Below the pieces are notes generated by a model. The model saw only the letters and a list, made by a program, of their open reading frames with translations, ran no database searches and was not told where the DNA came from. Below, one piece after another: positions 10,037 through 18,870 of a stretch of DNA of 36,664 bases (position 1 is its first letter; each line of letters starts with the position of its first letter). The stretch lies in contig JAQGMY010000093.1 of assembly GCA_028292105.1 (NCBI GenBank), positions 1 to 36,664 on the forward strand, given 5' to 3'. Origin of the DNA: Ramlibacter sp. (GTDB lineage Bacteria; Pseudomonadota; Gammaproteobacteria; Burkholderiales; Burkholderiaceae_C). The translations under genes were made by a program, and so were the position numbers.

Positions 10037-10602
10037 GGCACCACGACGGTGTCGCCGGGTCGCATCAGCACGTTGGATTCGAGTGCCTGGCCTCGGAGCA
10101 GTTCGTTGTAGCGGACGCGAAGCGTCTGGGAGCCGCCTGCCTGCGGGGACTTGCGCATGACCACGATCGCGTCGCCGTTGGCGAATCGGTCCAGGCCGCC
10201 GGCCTGGCTGAGAACCTGGAGCACGCTCGTGTCCGGTCCGGACAGGGCGATCTGTCCCGGCTTGAGCACCTTGCCGATCACGTATACGCTGTTACCTTCG
10301 GTCGCCGTGACCACCACGCTCACGACGGCATCGGGGATGTAGGCCTTGAGGCCGTCGACGATCCGCCTTTCGACGTCACCGGTCGAAAGCCCGGACACGA
10401 CGATGCGCCCGACGAGGGGAAACCCGATGCTTCCATCCGGCAGCACCTTCACTTCGCGATTCAGCGCTTCCTCACGCCAGACCGAGATCTGGAGCTTGTC
10501 ACCGTGGCGCAGAGCGTATGCGTCGCGCACCTCCTGTGCCGTTGCGGCGCCGGCGGAGAGCAGCATGAGGACGCAACATATGAAGCGAGCAAACATCATC
10601 AT
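10033..10602 (-). CDS. epsE: Polysaccharide export protein (Wza/EpsE-like, SLBB domain)
   Basis: ORF 10033..10608 begins at TTG; first ATG at 10602; YALRHGDKLQISVWREEALNREVKVLPDGSIGFPLVGRIVVSG is the poly_export signature. Confidence 0.85.
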   Translation of the reverse strand: MMMFARFICCVLMLLSAGAATAQEVRDAYALRHGDKLQISVWREEALNREVKVLPDGSIGFPLVGRIVVSGLSTGDVERRIVDGLKAYIPDAVVSVVVTATEGNSVYVIGKVLKPGQIALSGPDTSVLQVLSQAGGLDRFANGDAIVVMRKSPQAGGSQTLRVRYNELLRGQALESNVLMRPGDTVVVP

Positions 10603-10622
10603 TCCCAATCAATTATTCGCGC

Positions 10623-10648
10623 GGTCGGCTTCCGATGGGAAGCCGACC
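10623..10648 (-). terminator. Strong stem-loop between the sorting-signal protein gene and the epsE-like gene
   Basis: Perfect 11-bp inverted repeat GGTCGGCTTCC-GATG-GGAAGCCGACC; AT-rich but not pure U tract on the transcript side; located 3' of the minus-strand cargo gene. Confidence 0.6.
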
Positions 10649-10691
10649 GACCGACCGCAGGCGCCGTTGCCCGTGCAGCGTCCGCGACGAC

Positions 10692-11243
10692 TCACATCTT
10701 GCGGCGGCTGGAGATCCCCAGGAAGGCAAGCAGACCCGTGCCGAACAGCCAGATCGCGCCGGGCAGCGGGACGGCGGAGATGTTCGTCGAGATCGACAGT
10801 TGCCCCGCTTGCGTAGCGATCGCCAGGACGTACTGTCCCGCGGTCAGCAAGTAGGTGAAGAACGGCACATTGTTGTTCAGCGGGACGTCGCTCTGAGTCC
10901 ACGTGACGAGCTGCGGGCCCGTGTCACTCACGAAAGGACCTGTCTCGCCCAGTGCTGGATTGGTGTCCGTATAGAGGGTATACGTGGCGGGAGTTCCCAC
11001 CGGCTCGGCCGAGAAGGTCGTGAACTTCGTGAGCTGGTTCCACGAGGCGTCGACGATCAGCTGGTAGTAGCTGGTGGTCGGCGCGGTGAGGCTGCCGTCC
11101 GTTGCGATGTTGTAGACGGCCCCGGCTGCGGGGTTGGTGAGGAAAACCGTCTGCTCGATCGTGACGGGCGCTGCTTGGGCGCTCGCGGCCACGGCCATCG
11201 CGGCTGTGGCGATCGCAGTTGCGAGGCTTGATCTGATCGACAT
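10692..11243 (-). CDS. Secreted protein with VPLPx/PEP-CTERM-type sorting signal (exosortase substrate candidate)
   Basis: N-terminal signal peptide MSIRSSLATAIATAAMAVAASAQA; C-terminus SAVPLPGAIWLFGTGLLAFLGISSRRKM = motif + TM helix + basic tail. Confidence 0.88.
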   Translation of the reverse strand: MSIRSSLATAIATAAMAVAASAQAAPVTIEQTVFLTNPAAGAVYNIATDGSLTAPTTSYYQLIVDASWNQLTKFTTFSAEPVGTPATYTLYTDTNPALGETGPFVSDTGPQLVTWTQSDVPLNNNVPFFTYLLTAGQYVLAIATQAGQLSISTNISAVPLPGAIWLFGTGLLAFLGISSRRKM

Positions 11244-11330
11244 GTGAACTCCAGGTTGTGGTGAAAGGGCCCGATCAGGTTACGTACTGGAGGTGCTTCT
11301 CACAATGACTCGTTGGTGCCAATCATCAGC

Positions 11331-11353
11331 CGTGTGCGTCGCCGATGCACACG
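11331..11353 (-). other. Stem-loop 3' of the glycosylphosphotransferase gene, upstream of the cargo gene
   Basis: CGTGTGCGT-CGCCG-ATGCACACG: 9-bp stem with one G.T wobble; no U tract. Confidence 0.45.
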
Positions 11354-11364
11354 CTTCGACAGCT

Positions 11365-12801
11365 TCAGTACGCGTTCCTTCCGGTGAACGCCCTCGTCGT
11401 GCGCACGAGGATCGACAGATCCAGCCATACGGACCAGTTGTTGATGTACTCGATGTCGCTCTCGACGCGCAGCATCATCAGTTCGATGGAACGCGTCTCG
11501 CCGCGATGACCCCGGACCTGCGCCAGCCCGGTGATGCCTGGCTTGATGTTCTGCCGCGCGAAGTAGTGCGCGATGTGCTGGGCGTACTCCACGTCGTGCT
11601 GCACGGCGTGCGGCCGTGGCCCGACCAGGGACATCTCCCCGGCGAGCACGTTGAAGATCTGGGGCAGTTCGTCCAGGCTCGTGCGGCGCAGGAAGCGACC
11701 CACCCGGGTGACGCGCGGGTCACCTTGCCGGGCCTGAGCCAGGCGCCCGTCGTCGTCGTGCACATACATGCTCCGGAACTTCCAGATCCTGAATCGTTTT
11801 CCGCCCCAGCCCAGTCTCGCCTGCCGGAAGAAGACAGGCCCGGGGCTATCCAGCCTGACGGCGATGGCGATCAGCAACATCAAGGGCACCAGCGGGATGA
11901 GAAGCAGGACCGACAGGAGGCAGTCTTCGGCAAGCTTCAAGAGCCTGCGGGTGCCGATCAACGGCGTCTCGGAGAGCGTCAGAACGGGCAGGCCTGCAAT
12001 TTCGCTGACCGTGTGGTTCACCAGGCGCAGGGAGAAGATGTCCGGCACCCAATGGACGGCCACATGCTTGTCCAGCAAGCGGAAGTACAACGTCTCCAGG
12101 ATCTCGGACGCGTTCAGGGGAATCGCGAAGTACACGGTGCGGATCTTGTGCAGGGCAATCAGTTCGATGAGCTGTTCGAGGCGCCCGAGGCAGTGGGGGC
12201 TCTTGCCGAACGTGGACTGCGGCGCCGTGGGCGCCGCTTCCCGTCCGAGTTCCACGTAGCCCACGACGTGCTGCCCCAGCCAATCACTGCTTTCGATGCG
12301 ATGGTTCAGGTACATCGCGAGCTGGCCGCTGCCCACGATGATCACGTTGTTGACTTCGCTGGAATGCCTCAGCACTTCCTGGTAGGCAGCCCTGATCAAT
12401 GCCCGTGTCGCGAGCTGCGACAGGTAGCCCAGCACGAACAACTGCGCCAGCAGGAGCCGGGAGAAGACTTCCGATAGCTTGGTCGCGATGCCAAGCGCGA
12501 ACATCACCGAGAAGGCGAGCGCCCACGACTCGAGGAGATCGATGGCCTTGCGCGTGAAGTTCGTGTTTCGCCGATAGATGCCGAAGGCGTCGTAGAAGAA
12601 TCCCAGCGCGCAAAGGAGCAGCAGCACGAAGACGGTGTACTCGGCGGTCAGCACGCCGACGTGCTGCGTGATCAGGAAATAACAGAGGCCGATGAGGATG
12701 GTGCCATCGAGCGCTGCCTGCACGTCCGCGATGCTGCTTCGCCGCTGCACGACGGCGGGCTTGGCGAGAATCTGGTCTTCCATGGTTCTACTCGGGGACA
12801 T
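11365..12801 (-). CDS. Undecaprenyl-phosphate sugar phosphotransferase (WcaJ/WbaP/EpsB-like)
   Basis: 478 aa; C-terminal ...[30 protein letters not shown]...[33 protein letters not shown] signature; N-terminal TM segments. Confidence 0.93.
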   Translation of the reverse strand: MSPSRTMEDQILAKPAVVQRRSSIADVQAALDGTILIGLCYFLITQHVGVLTAEYTVFVLLLLCALGFFYDAFGIYRRNTNFTRKAIDLLESWALAFSVMFALGIATKLSEVFSRLLLAQLFVLGYLSQLATRALIRAAYQEVLRHSSEVNNVIIVGSGQLAMYLNHRIESSDWLGQHVVGYVELGREAAPTAPQSTFGKSPHCLGRLEQLIELIALHKIRTVYFAIPLNASEILETLYFRLLDKHVAVHWVPDIFSLRLVNHTVSEIAGLPVLTLSETPLIGTRRLLKLAEDCLLSVLLLIPLVPLMLLIAIAVRLDSPGPVFFRQARLGWGGKRFRIWKFRSMYVHDDDGRLAQARQGDPRVTRVGRFLRRTSLDELPQIFNVLAGEMSLVGPRPHAVQHDVEYAQHIAHYFARQNIKPGITGLAQVRGHRGETRSIELMMLRVESDIEYINNWSVWLDLSILVRTTRAFTGRNAY

Positions 12802-14407
12802 GCGGCTTCAGGCGCGGCGCGGCGGCGCGGATGAACCCGACCAGCCTTTCATCGGCTACGCGCGCATCCTCGTTGCGTCCGATCTCGGTCACCACCCGCA
12901 CCATCGCCCCGTCCGTGCGATTGCGGAAGATCGCATCCCTCAACAGATACCACTTCATGGCGTATTCATTCGAGATGCGGCGGCCTCTCTGGTCGAACCA
13001 GTAATACACCAACGCCCGCTCTTTCCCCTTGCTGATCAGGACCCGGACGACGCCGAGCGTGGTGCCGCCGGACAGCAGGAAGTTCGCGTTGCGAATGTCG
13101 GAGATGATCCAGCCGCCCCCGGGGATGCACACTTGCGGGGAGTGCGGCGACACCCCCTTGCGCTGGGAAGCGTAGTAGGCCGCGTAGAGGTTCACCCGGT
13201 TGCGCCCCGAATCGACATAGTCCGCAAGCAGGTAGTCGTCGAAACCGAGGAATCGCTCCACCTCGATCGGCAACGAGGATTCGGTGGAACGCCAAGCCTC
13301 CAGCTGCCCGGGGAACAGCCGGAAGGAGTCCCGCGCGGGCTTGATTTCCGCGCGGCCGCTGACGACCTGTGCGGCCACGAACGCGCAGAGGATCAGGCCC
13401 GCCGCAGCGACGACCATGCCGACGCCGTCTCGAGGACCCGTGCCGGACGGAGCGATGGGAGCCACCTGCGGAAACTGCTGGACGTCGATCAGGCTCCTGC
13501 GCAGCGTCTTCCTCTCGATCAGCATGATCTCCAGCATCAGCACGATCTGGCAGAACAGGAAGATGATCCAGCCCTCGAAGTAGTGGAGAAAGCCCTCGGC
13601 CATCCCGTTGCCCCAGCGCTCGACCAGGACCCCGACGATGGCGATCCGCACGCTGTTGGTGAGGATGGTGACCGGAATCGTGGACAGGACCAGCAGCACC
13701 CGCCAGCGCATCGCCGCCGGGTACATGTACGCCATCAGGAATCCGACGCTGAACAGCGGATAGAGGTAGCGCAACCCGCTGCAGGCCTCGACGACCTGGA
13801 GCTTGTACGTGCCCAGGTCGATCACGTTCCCTTCGAGGAACACCGAGTAGTCGAGGGCGCGCAGCACAGCGACCCCGAGCTTGGAGGAGATGAGCTGCAG
13901 GCGCCAGGTGAGCTGCGACTCCACGAAGTACGGCATCGGGATGGACAGCAGCAGCACCCCGATGGGAAGGAGCGTCAGGCGCAGCAGGGAGACGCCGCCG
14001 TAGCAGAGGACGGCCCCCAGCAGGAAGCCAATGAAGGACAGCTGGACGAGCATCATCAGCGCCGCGAGCTCGCCGACAGCCAGCATCGCACCGCTGGTGA
14101 TGATCACGACCACACCCCACCGCGATGGCGCTCCCCTGCTTTCCACCAGCGCTTTCCTGCGGTGCCAGAGCAGCCATGCGGAAATCAGCGGGATGAAAAA
14201 TCCGTGGCTGTACTCCTCCTGCCGGTACCAGCGGTGCACCAGGTCGCTCAAGCCCCCGTAGCAGGCCGCGATCGCGCAAACCACGGCAAGGAGGAGGAAC
14301 ATTTCCCGCGGTCCCGCGCGCGCGCGCAGGGAGCGCTTCGCACTGGCTGGATCGGACGCGGTAGGGTCTTGAACATCGGTCAAGACGGTGCTGGTCGGAA
14401 GCGACAC
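12788..14407 (-). CDS. xrtD: Exosortase fused to C-terminal EpsI domain (XrtD-like, VPLPA-CTERM type)
   Basis: 539 aa; polytopic N-terminal half with VVEACSGLRYLYPLF (Cys), ILTNSVRIAIVGVL (Arg), LHYFEGWIIFL (His); C-terminal half EpsI-like (CIPGGGWII...VYYWFDQRGR). Confidence 0.85.
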   Translation of the reverse strand: MSLPTSTVLTDVQDPTASDPASAKRSLRARAGPREMFLLLAVVCAIAACYGGLSDLVHRWYRQEEYSHGFFIPLISAWLLWHRRKALVESRGAPSRWGVVVIITSGAMLAVGELAALMMLVQLSFIGFLLGAVLCYGGVSLLRLTLLPIGVLLLSIPMPYFVESQLTWRLQLISSKLGVAVLRALDYSVFLEGNVIDLGTYKLQVVEACSGLRYLYPLFSVGFLMAYMYPAAMRWRVLLVLSTIPVTILTNSVRIAIVGVLVERWGNGMAEGFLHYFEGWIIFLFCQIVLMLEIMLIERKTLRRSLIDVQQFPQVAPIAPSGTGPRDGVGMVVAAAGLILCAFVAAQVVSGRAEIKPARDSFRLFPGQLEAWRSTESSLPIEVERFLGFDDYLLADYVDSGRNRVNLYAAYYASQRKGVSPHSPQVCIPGGGWIISDIRNANFLLSGGTTLGVVRVLISKGKERALVYYWFDQRGRRISNEYAMKWYLLRDAIFRNRTDGAMVRVVTEIGRNEDARVADERLVGFIRAAAPRLKPHVPE

Positions 14408-14515
14408 TACGGGCTCGTTCGGTACCTGCCGGGAAGGGGCAGTTGGTTGGGGACAGCTTCCGCGACCTTACTGGACCACCCGGTGCGCGCACAACGGCAC
14501 GAAGGGACTAATCCG

Positions 14516-15715
14516 CTACGGGCGTGCCTGGCGGCTCGTACGGACCCAGGCCTTCTGTCTGCGCACCAGGAACAATGCATACAGTGGCAGCTTGCGCAGC
14601 ATGTACCACGGCACGGTGAGCAATTCGGCCAGCGATACCCATTGCCGCCCTGCGCGCCACCACGCCAGCAGGATGGTTGCCGCAAACACGCATGGCGTGA
14701 CGACCAGCGGAATCGCCGACCAGCCGACCAGGATGTCCCGGCTCGACATCCACGCGCCCACGGCCGCGGATGCGGCGATCAGCATGGCGAGCAGCGCAAG
14801 CGGCGGAACGAGCAGGTCGAGCGCGAGCGCCACAGCTTCGCCCCGCCGGGAAACGATCCCGGACCAGAGCGTGCGGGGCACAGTTGAGACGATCATGGAC
14901 AGGTGGCCGTGCTCCCATCGCCGGCGCTGCGTGTCAAGACCGCCGGCGTCGGCGGGAAACCAGCTTTCGACGCGCGCGTCCGGACAGAACTGCGCCGCCA
15001 GGCCGGCCCGTGCCAAACGCAGACCCAATTGCAGATCCTCCGCCACGTGGTCGCTCTCGATGCTCACGGCATCCATGCACTCCCAGGGCAAGGCCATGCC
15101 GGTGCCCATCAGGTGGCACGGAAGTCCGAGCCGCCGTAGGCCTCGCGGCCGCAAGTCGTTGTGCACCGCCCAGGCGAATGCCGCCATGCGGGTACGGAGC
15201 GAGGCGCCGGGCGCGGCCAGCATGAGATTCAGTGCCTGCATCGGCCGACCCGCCGCTTCCGCCCGCATCGCCAGCATGTCCAGTGATCCGGGCGCCGCGG
15301 TGCAGTCCGCGTCGAGGATCACCACGACCGCGGGCGGCGCCGAGCGCAGGTGTTCCACCCCGAATGCCAGCGCAAAGCCTTTGCCGCGGCGGCCCGCATC
15401 CGTGCGCTCGACGACCTCGGCGCCTGCAGTCCTCGCCTCGGCGGCCGTCGTATCGGAACAGTTGTCGGCCACTACCAGCACGCGAGCCGCAGGCGACGCC
15501 TGTTTTCTCGCTTCGGCGACCGTCCGGCCAATGAGACCACCCTCGTCGTGCGCGGGAATCAGGATCACGTACGCAGGAGCGTGTCGGTTCGAGCTGGCGC
15601 CATCGGAGCGCTTGTCGCGCGTGAGCCCGGCAAGCACCTCGGCGGCCAGCAACGCCACCAGCAGCGACGTCCACGCCGTGAATGCGACCGCAACGAGGAC
15701 CAGTACCTGGGTCAT
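14516..15715 (-). CDS. Membrane-associated family 2 glycosyltransferase
   Basis: N-terminal TM; YVILIPAHDEGGLIGRTV, VVILDADCTAAPG, RRRWEHGH; C-terminal TM helices. Confidence 0.85.
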   Translation of the reverse strand: MTQVLVLVAVAFTAWTSLLVALLAAEVLAGLTRDKRSDGASSNRHAPAYVILIPAHDEGGLIGRTVAEARKQASPAARVLVVADNCSDTTAAEARTAGAEVVERTDAGRRGKGFALAFGVEHLRSAPPAVVVILDADCTAAPGSLDMLAMRAEAAGRPMQALNLMLAAPGASLRTRMAAFAWAVHNDLRPRGLRRLGLPCHLMGTGMALPWECMDAVSIESDHVAEDLQLGLRLARAGLAAQFCPDARVESWFPADAGGLDTQRRRWEHGHLSMIVSTVPRTLWSGIVSRRGEAVALALDLLVPPLALLAMLIAASAAVGAWMSSRDILVGWSAIPLVVTPCVFAATILLAWWRAGRQWVSLAELLTVPWYMLRKLPLYALFLVRRQKAWVRTSRQARP

Positions 15716-16914
15716 GCCGGTTCGCCGAACAGCGCATGGAGCTTGCGCGCGGAGTCCATGGCGGAGTGCCTGCGTGCCACGCGTGCCGCTGCGCTACGGC
15801 CCATCGCGTCCAGCCGGTCCTGCGGGCACTCGAGGAGGTCCAGCCATGCATGGACAAGGGCATGACAGTCCCCCGCCGGCACGAGCCAGCCCTCTTCACC
15901 ATGCCGCACGAGTTCGGGAATGCCGGCGACTCGCGTCGTGATCACCGGGCGGCCTGCCGCCATCGCCTCCATGATCACCACCGGCAAGCCCTCGGCGAAG
16001 CTGGGGAGGATCAGCGCGCGCGACTGCGCGAGCAGCGAGCGGACCTCCGCGCCGCTGATCCAGCCGGTGATCCGCACCCTGTCTTCCAGTCCGTACGCGG
16101 TGATGAGGCGCTCGAGTTGCGGCCGCATGTCTCCGTCTCCGGCGAGCACGAGCTGGAAGTCGATTCCGCGTCCGCCCAGTTCACGCGCGGCGGCCAGCAG
16201 CAACGCCTGTCCCTTCTGCTCGCAGAGTCGCCCGACGCACAGCACCATGCGGGAAGCAGCGCCGCCCCCTTCCTTGGCGGGAGAGATGCCGTCCTCGATG
16301 CCGCAGTGCACGACGCGGATCTTCGGCCAATGCCGCAGGCCGACCCAGCGGTACATCTGGCTGCGCCCGAACGAGCTGATCACCGCCACGAAGGCCGCCC
16401 GTTCGGCCTTGTCCCTCAGGTGGAGCGCGCCAGGCATGTCGAACTCCTCGGGTCCGTGGACGGTGAACGAATACTTCGGCCCACCGACGGCGGTGCAGAG
16501 CATCGCGATCTCCGCGGCGTTGGTTCCGAAGTGGGCGTGCACGTGGGTGGCTTGGTGCATGCGTGTCAGTTCGAGCAGCCGGCACGCCTGCGCGAGGTAG
16601 GCGAGGTGCACGAGCACAGGTCTTGGCGATTGCCGGGCCATGCGCAGCGCCAGCCCGAGAGCGCGCAGCATGCGCATCGGCGACGCCGCGGTGGCGCGGA
16701 TCAGCGCCACCGCGAGACCCACGGCGCTGCCACGCAGCAGGTAATGGGTCCTGGAGCGTTCTTCCAGGTCGGCGTCATCGAACAGCGGGGCGTCCCATCC
16801 GCGCGAAGCCACGCGCAAGACGCAGGCGCCGAGCTTCTCCAGGGCAAGGATCTCCCGGCGGATGAAGCTGTGGCTGACCATCGGATACTGGTTGACGAGG
16901 TAGGCGATGCGCAT
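15712..16914 (-). CDS. Family 4 glycosyltransferase
   Basis: MRIAYLVNQYPMVSHSFIRREILALEKLG; C-terminal ALILPSFAEGLPVVIMEAMAAGRPVITTRVAGIPELV; 4-nt overlap with next gene. Confidence 0.9.
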   Translation of the reverse strand: MRIAYLVNQYPMVSHSFIRREILALEKLGACVLRVASRGWDAPLFDDADLEERSRTHYLLRGSAVGLAVALIRATAASPMRMLRALGLALRMARQSPRPVLVHLAYLAQACRLLELTRMHQATHVHAHFGTNAAEIAMLCTAVGGPKYSFTVHGPEEFDMPGALHLRDKAERAAFVAVISSFGRSQMYRWVGLRHWPKIRVVHCGIEDGISPAKEGGGAASRMVLCVGRLCEQKGQALLLAAARELGGRGIDFQLVLAGDGDMRPQLERLITAYGLEDRVRITGWISGAEVRSLLAQSRALILPSFAEGLPVVIMEAMAAGRPVITTRVAGIPELVRHGEEGWLVPAGDCHALVHAWLDLLECPQDRLDAMGRSAAARVARRHSAMDSARKLHALFGEPA

Positions 16915-17880
16915 CTACTTGTACTCGATGATGCGCGGGGAGCCGCCGCGAAGGCGCGTCGCGAAGAACTTGGCGACCCCGCCGAATTCCGGGAACCTGG
17001 CGAGCACCAGGTACACCGAGCGCACGACCTGCCCGTCCCGCGCGATGAGACGCAAGACCTGCGCCGGATAGACAAGCAAGAGGAGCCACGCCCAGGGGTG
17101 GCGACCCGATGCGAGAAGCAGCAGGGTGGCAATCGGCAGGACACCGCCGTAAGCCACCGCCCGCGCGCTCTCCCTCACCCAGTGCCGCTCGGGACCCCTG
17201 CCGTGGAGCCAGGCGCCTTCGGCGAAGGCGTAGCCGCCGCGCATGGTGCGCTTCCACCACTGGCTGAAGCGTGTCATGGCGGCATCGTGCAGGACCATCT
17301 CCGCGGCCATCCGGTAGACCCCGCACCCGGCACGACGCATCCTGAGGCAAAGTTCCGGTTCCTCGCCGGCGATCAGTTCGTCGCGGAAACCGCCGACCCT
17401 CCTCAGGGCCGACATGCGCATGAGTGCATTTCCCCCGCACGCCTTCGCCTCGCCGGGCGGGACATTCCACTCCATGTCGCAAAGCCCGTTGTAGACAGAT
17501 GAGTCCGGGTGCCGCTCTCTCACGCGCCCGCAAACGACCCCGTACCGCGGGTGCCTGCGCATGAAGCCCAGCGCCTTGCGCAGCCAGTCCTTGCGCAGCT
17601 CGCAGTCGCCGTCGACGAACTGGACGAACTCGACGGCGGGAGACAGCAAGCGCAGCGCAACGAGTCCGGCATTGCGCGCGCGGCCGGCGGTGAAAGGGAT
17701 CGACATGTCCAGCTCGACGACGTGTGCACCCGCGCCGCGTGCGGCCTCCAGCGACCCGTCGGTCGAGCCCGAGTCGACGTAGACCACCCGGCAGGCATGC
17801 ATCGGAAGCGAGGCGAAGCAGGCGCGCAGGCGGTCTCCTTCGTTGCGCCCGATCACCACGATGCCGAGGCAGGTGTCCAT
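16915..17880 (-). CDS. Family 2 glycosyltransferase
   Basis: LGIVVIGRNEGDRLRACFASL, VVYVDSGSTDGS, VEFVQFVDGDCEL. Confidence 0.88.
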   Translation of the reverse strand: MDTCLGIVVIGRNEGDRLRACFASLPMHACRVVYVDSGSTDGSLEAARGAGAHVVELDMSIPFTAGRARNAGLVALRLLSPAVEFVQFVDGDCELRKDWLRKALGFMRRHPRYGVVCGRVRERHPDSSVYNGLCDMEWNVPPGEAKACGGNALMRMSALRRVGGFRDELIAGEEPELCLRMRRAGCGVYRMAAEMVLHDAAMTRFSQWWKRTMRGGYAFAEGAWLHGRGPERHWVRESARAVAYGGVLPIATLLLLASGRHPWAWLLLLVYPAQVLRLIARDGQVVRSVYLVLARFPEFGGVAKFFATRLRGGSPRIIEYK

Positions 17881-17886
17881 CGTTGT

Positions 17887-18870
17887 CTATCGTGTGGGTC
17901 GTGAACCGAGGTGGGTGGCCACCGCGAGGCGAAGGCTCGTGCGGGTGGAGGAAGACCTTCCGGCCGCGCGACGCCAGCCCCGCCCACGCAAGAAGTCCTT
18001 CATTGCGAGCACCGCGTCGCCTGCGAGGAGGAGGCAGAGATGGAGCGCCAGCCCCCTGGCACCGAAGTGCTTTCGCACGTACAGCAGCTCGCTCTCCAGC
18101 TGCAGCACCGGCACTTCGCGCTCGGTCGACAACGCGCACACGGACTTGGCGCTTTCCCCACCAACGTGAACGACGCTGGTGGTCGGCAGGTACACCACGG
18201 ACCACCCCGCGTCCCGTACGCGCCGACAATGGTCGACTTCCTCGAAGTACAGGAAGAACCGCGGGTCGAACAACCCGACTTCGCGGAGGACGGCTCGGCG
18301 GACCAGGTAGTAGCAGCCCGGAACCCAGTCGCATCCGACGACGGCGGAGTGGTCGCGGGCGAGGTCGTCGCGCGCGCTCTCGAGTGGCACCACTCGGTGC
18401 AGCCCGGTACGCCGCAGGAACATGGTGATTGGTGTCGGGAACGTCCGGCGCGAAGGCTGCAGGCCTCCCTCTTCATCGGTCAGCCGCACGCCGACGATGC
18501 CGCAGCGGGGATTGCGCTGCATGTAGTCGACGGTGACGGTCAGGGTATCCGGGGAGACGAACGCGTCCGTGTTCAGGAGCAGGAGATAGTCGCCCCTGGC
18601 GTGTTCGGCCAGCTGATTGTTCGCGCGCCCGAAGCCGACATTCTTCTCGTTCTGGATGAACACGTCACAATCGAATCCGCTTCGCAGCAGCGACCCGGAG
18701 CCATCGGACGATGCGTTGTCCAGCACGAGCAGGCGCAGTTGCAGCCCGCAGGTCGCCATGTGGGCCAGGCTTTGCCGCAGGCGGTCCAGGAGGTGCGCGG
18801 TGTTGAACGAGACGATGAGGACGTCCACTGCGGGACCACTGGTGGACGCGTGTTCCGCGACGGCGGTCAT
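17887..18870 (-). CDS. Family 2 glycosyltransferase (rhamnosyltransferase-like)
   Basis: Start MTAVAEHASTSGPAVDVLIVSFNTAHLLDRL at 18870; LLVLDNASSDGSG, DYLLLLNTDAFVSPDTL; the longer 692-aa frame is a spurious extension through the flippase gene; 4-nt overlap with flippase. Confidence 0.85.
   Translation of the reverse strand: MTAVAEHASTSGPAVDVLIVSFNTAHLLDRLRQSLAHMATCGLQLRLLVLDNASSDGSGSLLRSGFDCDVFIQNEKNVGFGRANNQLAEHARGDYLLLLNTDAFVSPDTLTVTVDYMQRNPRCGIVGVRLTDEEGGLQPSRRTFPTPITMFLRRTGLHRVVPLESARDDLARDHSAVVGCDWVPGCYYLVRRAVLREVGLFDPRFFLYFEEVDHCRRVRDAGWSVVYLPTTSVVHVGGESAKSVCALSTEREVPVLQLESELLYVRKHFGARGLALHLCLLLAGDAVLAMKDFLRGRGWRRAAGRSSSTRTSLRLAVATHLGSRPTR

Noticed and set aside
8897-10111. 404-aa plus-strand ORF opposite the beta-barrel gene
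   Set aside because: Antisense shadow; minus-strand gene has signal peptide and operon overlap
12692-14887. 731-aa plus-strand ORF opposite the exosortase gene
   Set aside because: Shadow ORF in high-GC DNA; His/Asp/Gln/Arg-rich composition typical of antisense frames and the opposite strand has clear exosortase motifs
15682-17502. 606-aa plus-strand ORF opposite glycosyltransferases
   Set aside because: Antisense shadow of two well-supported GT genes
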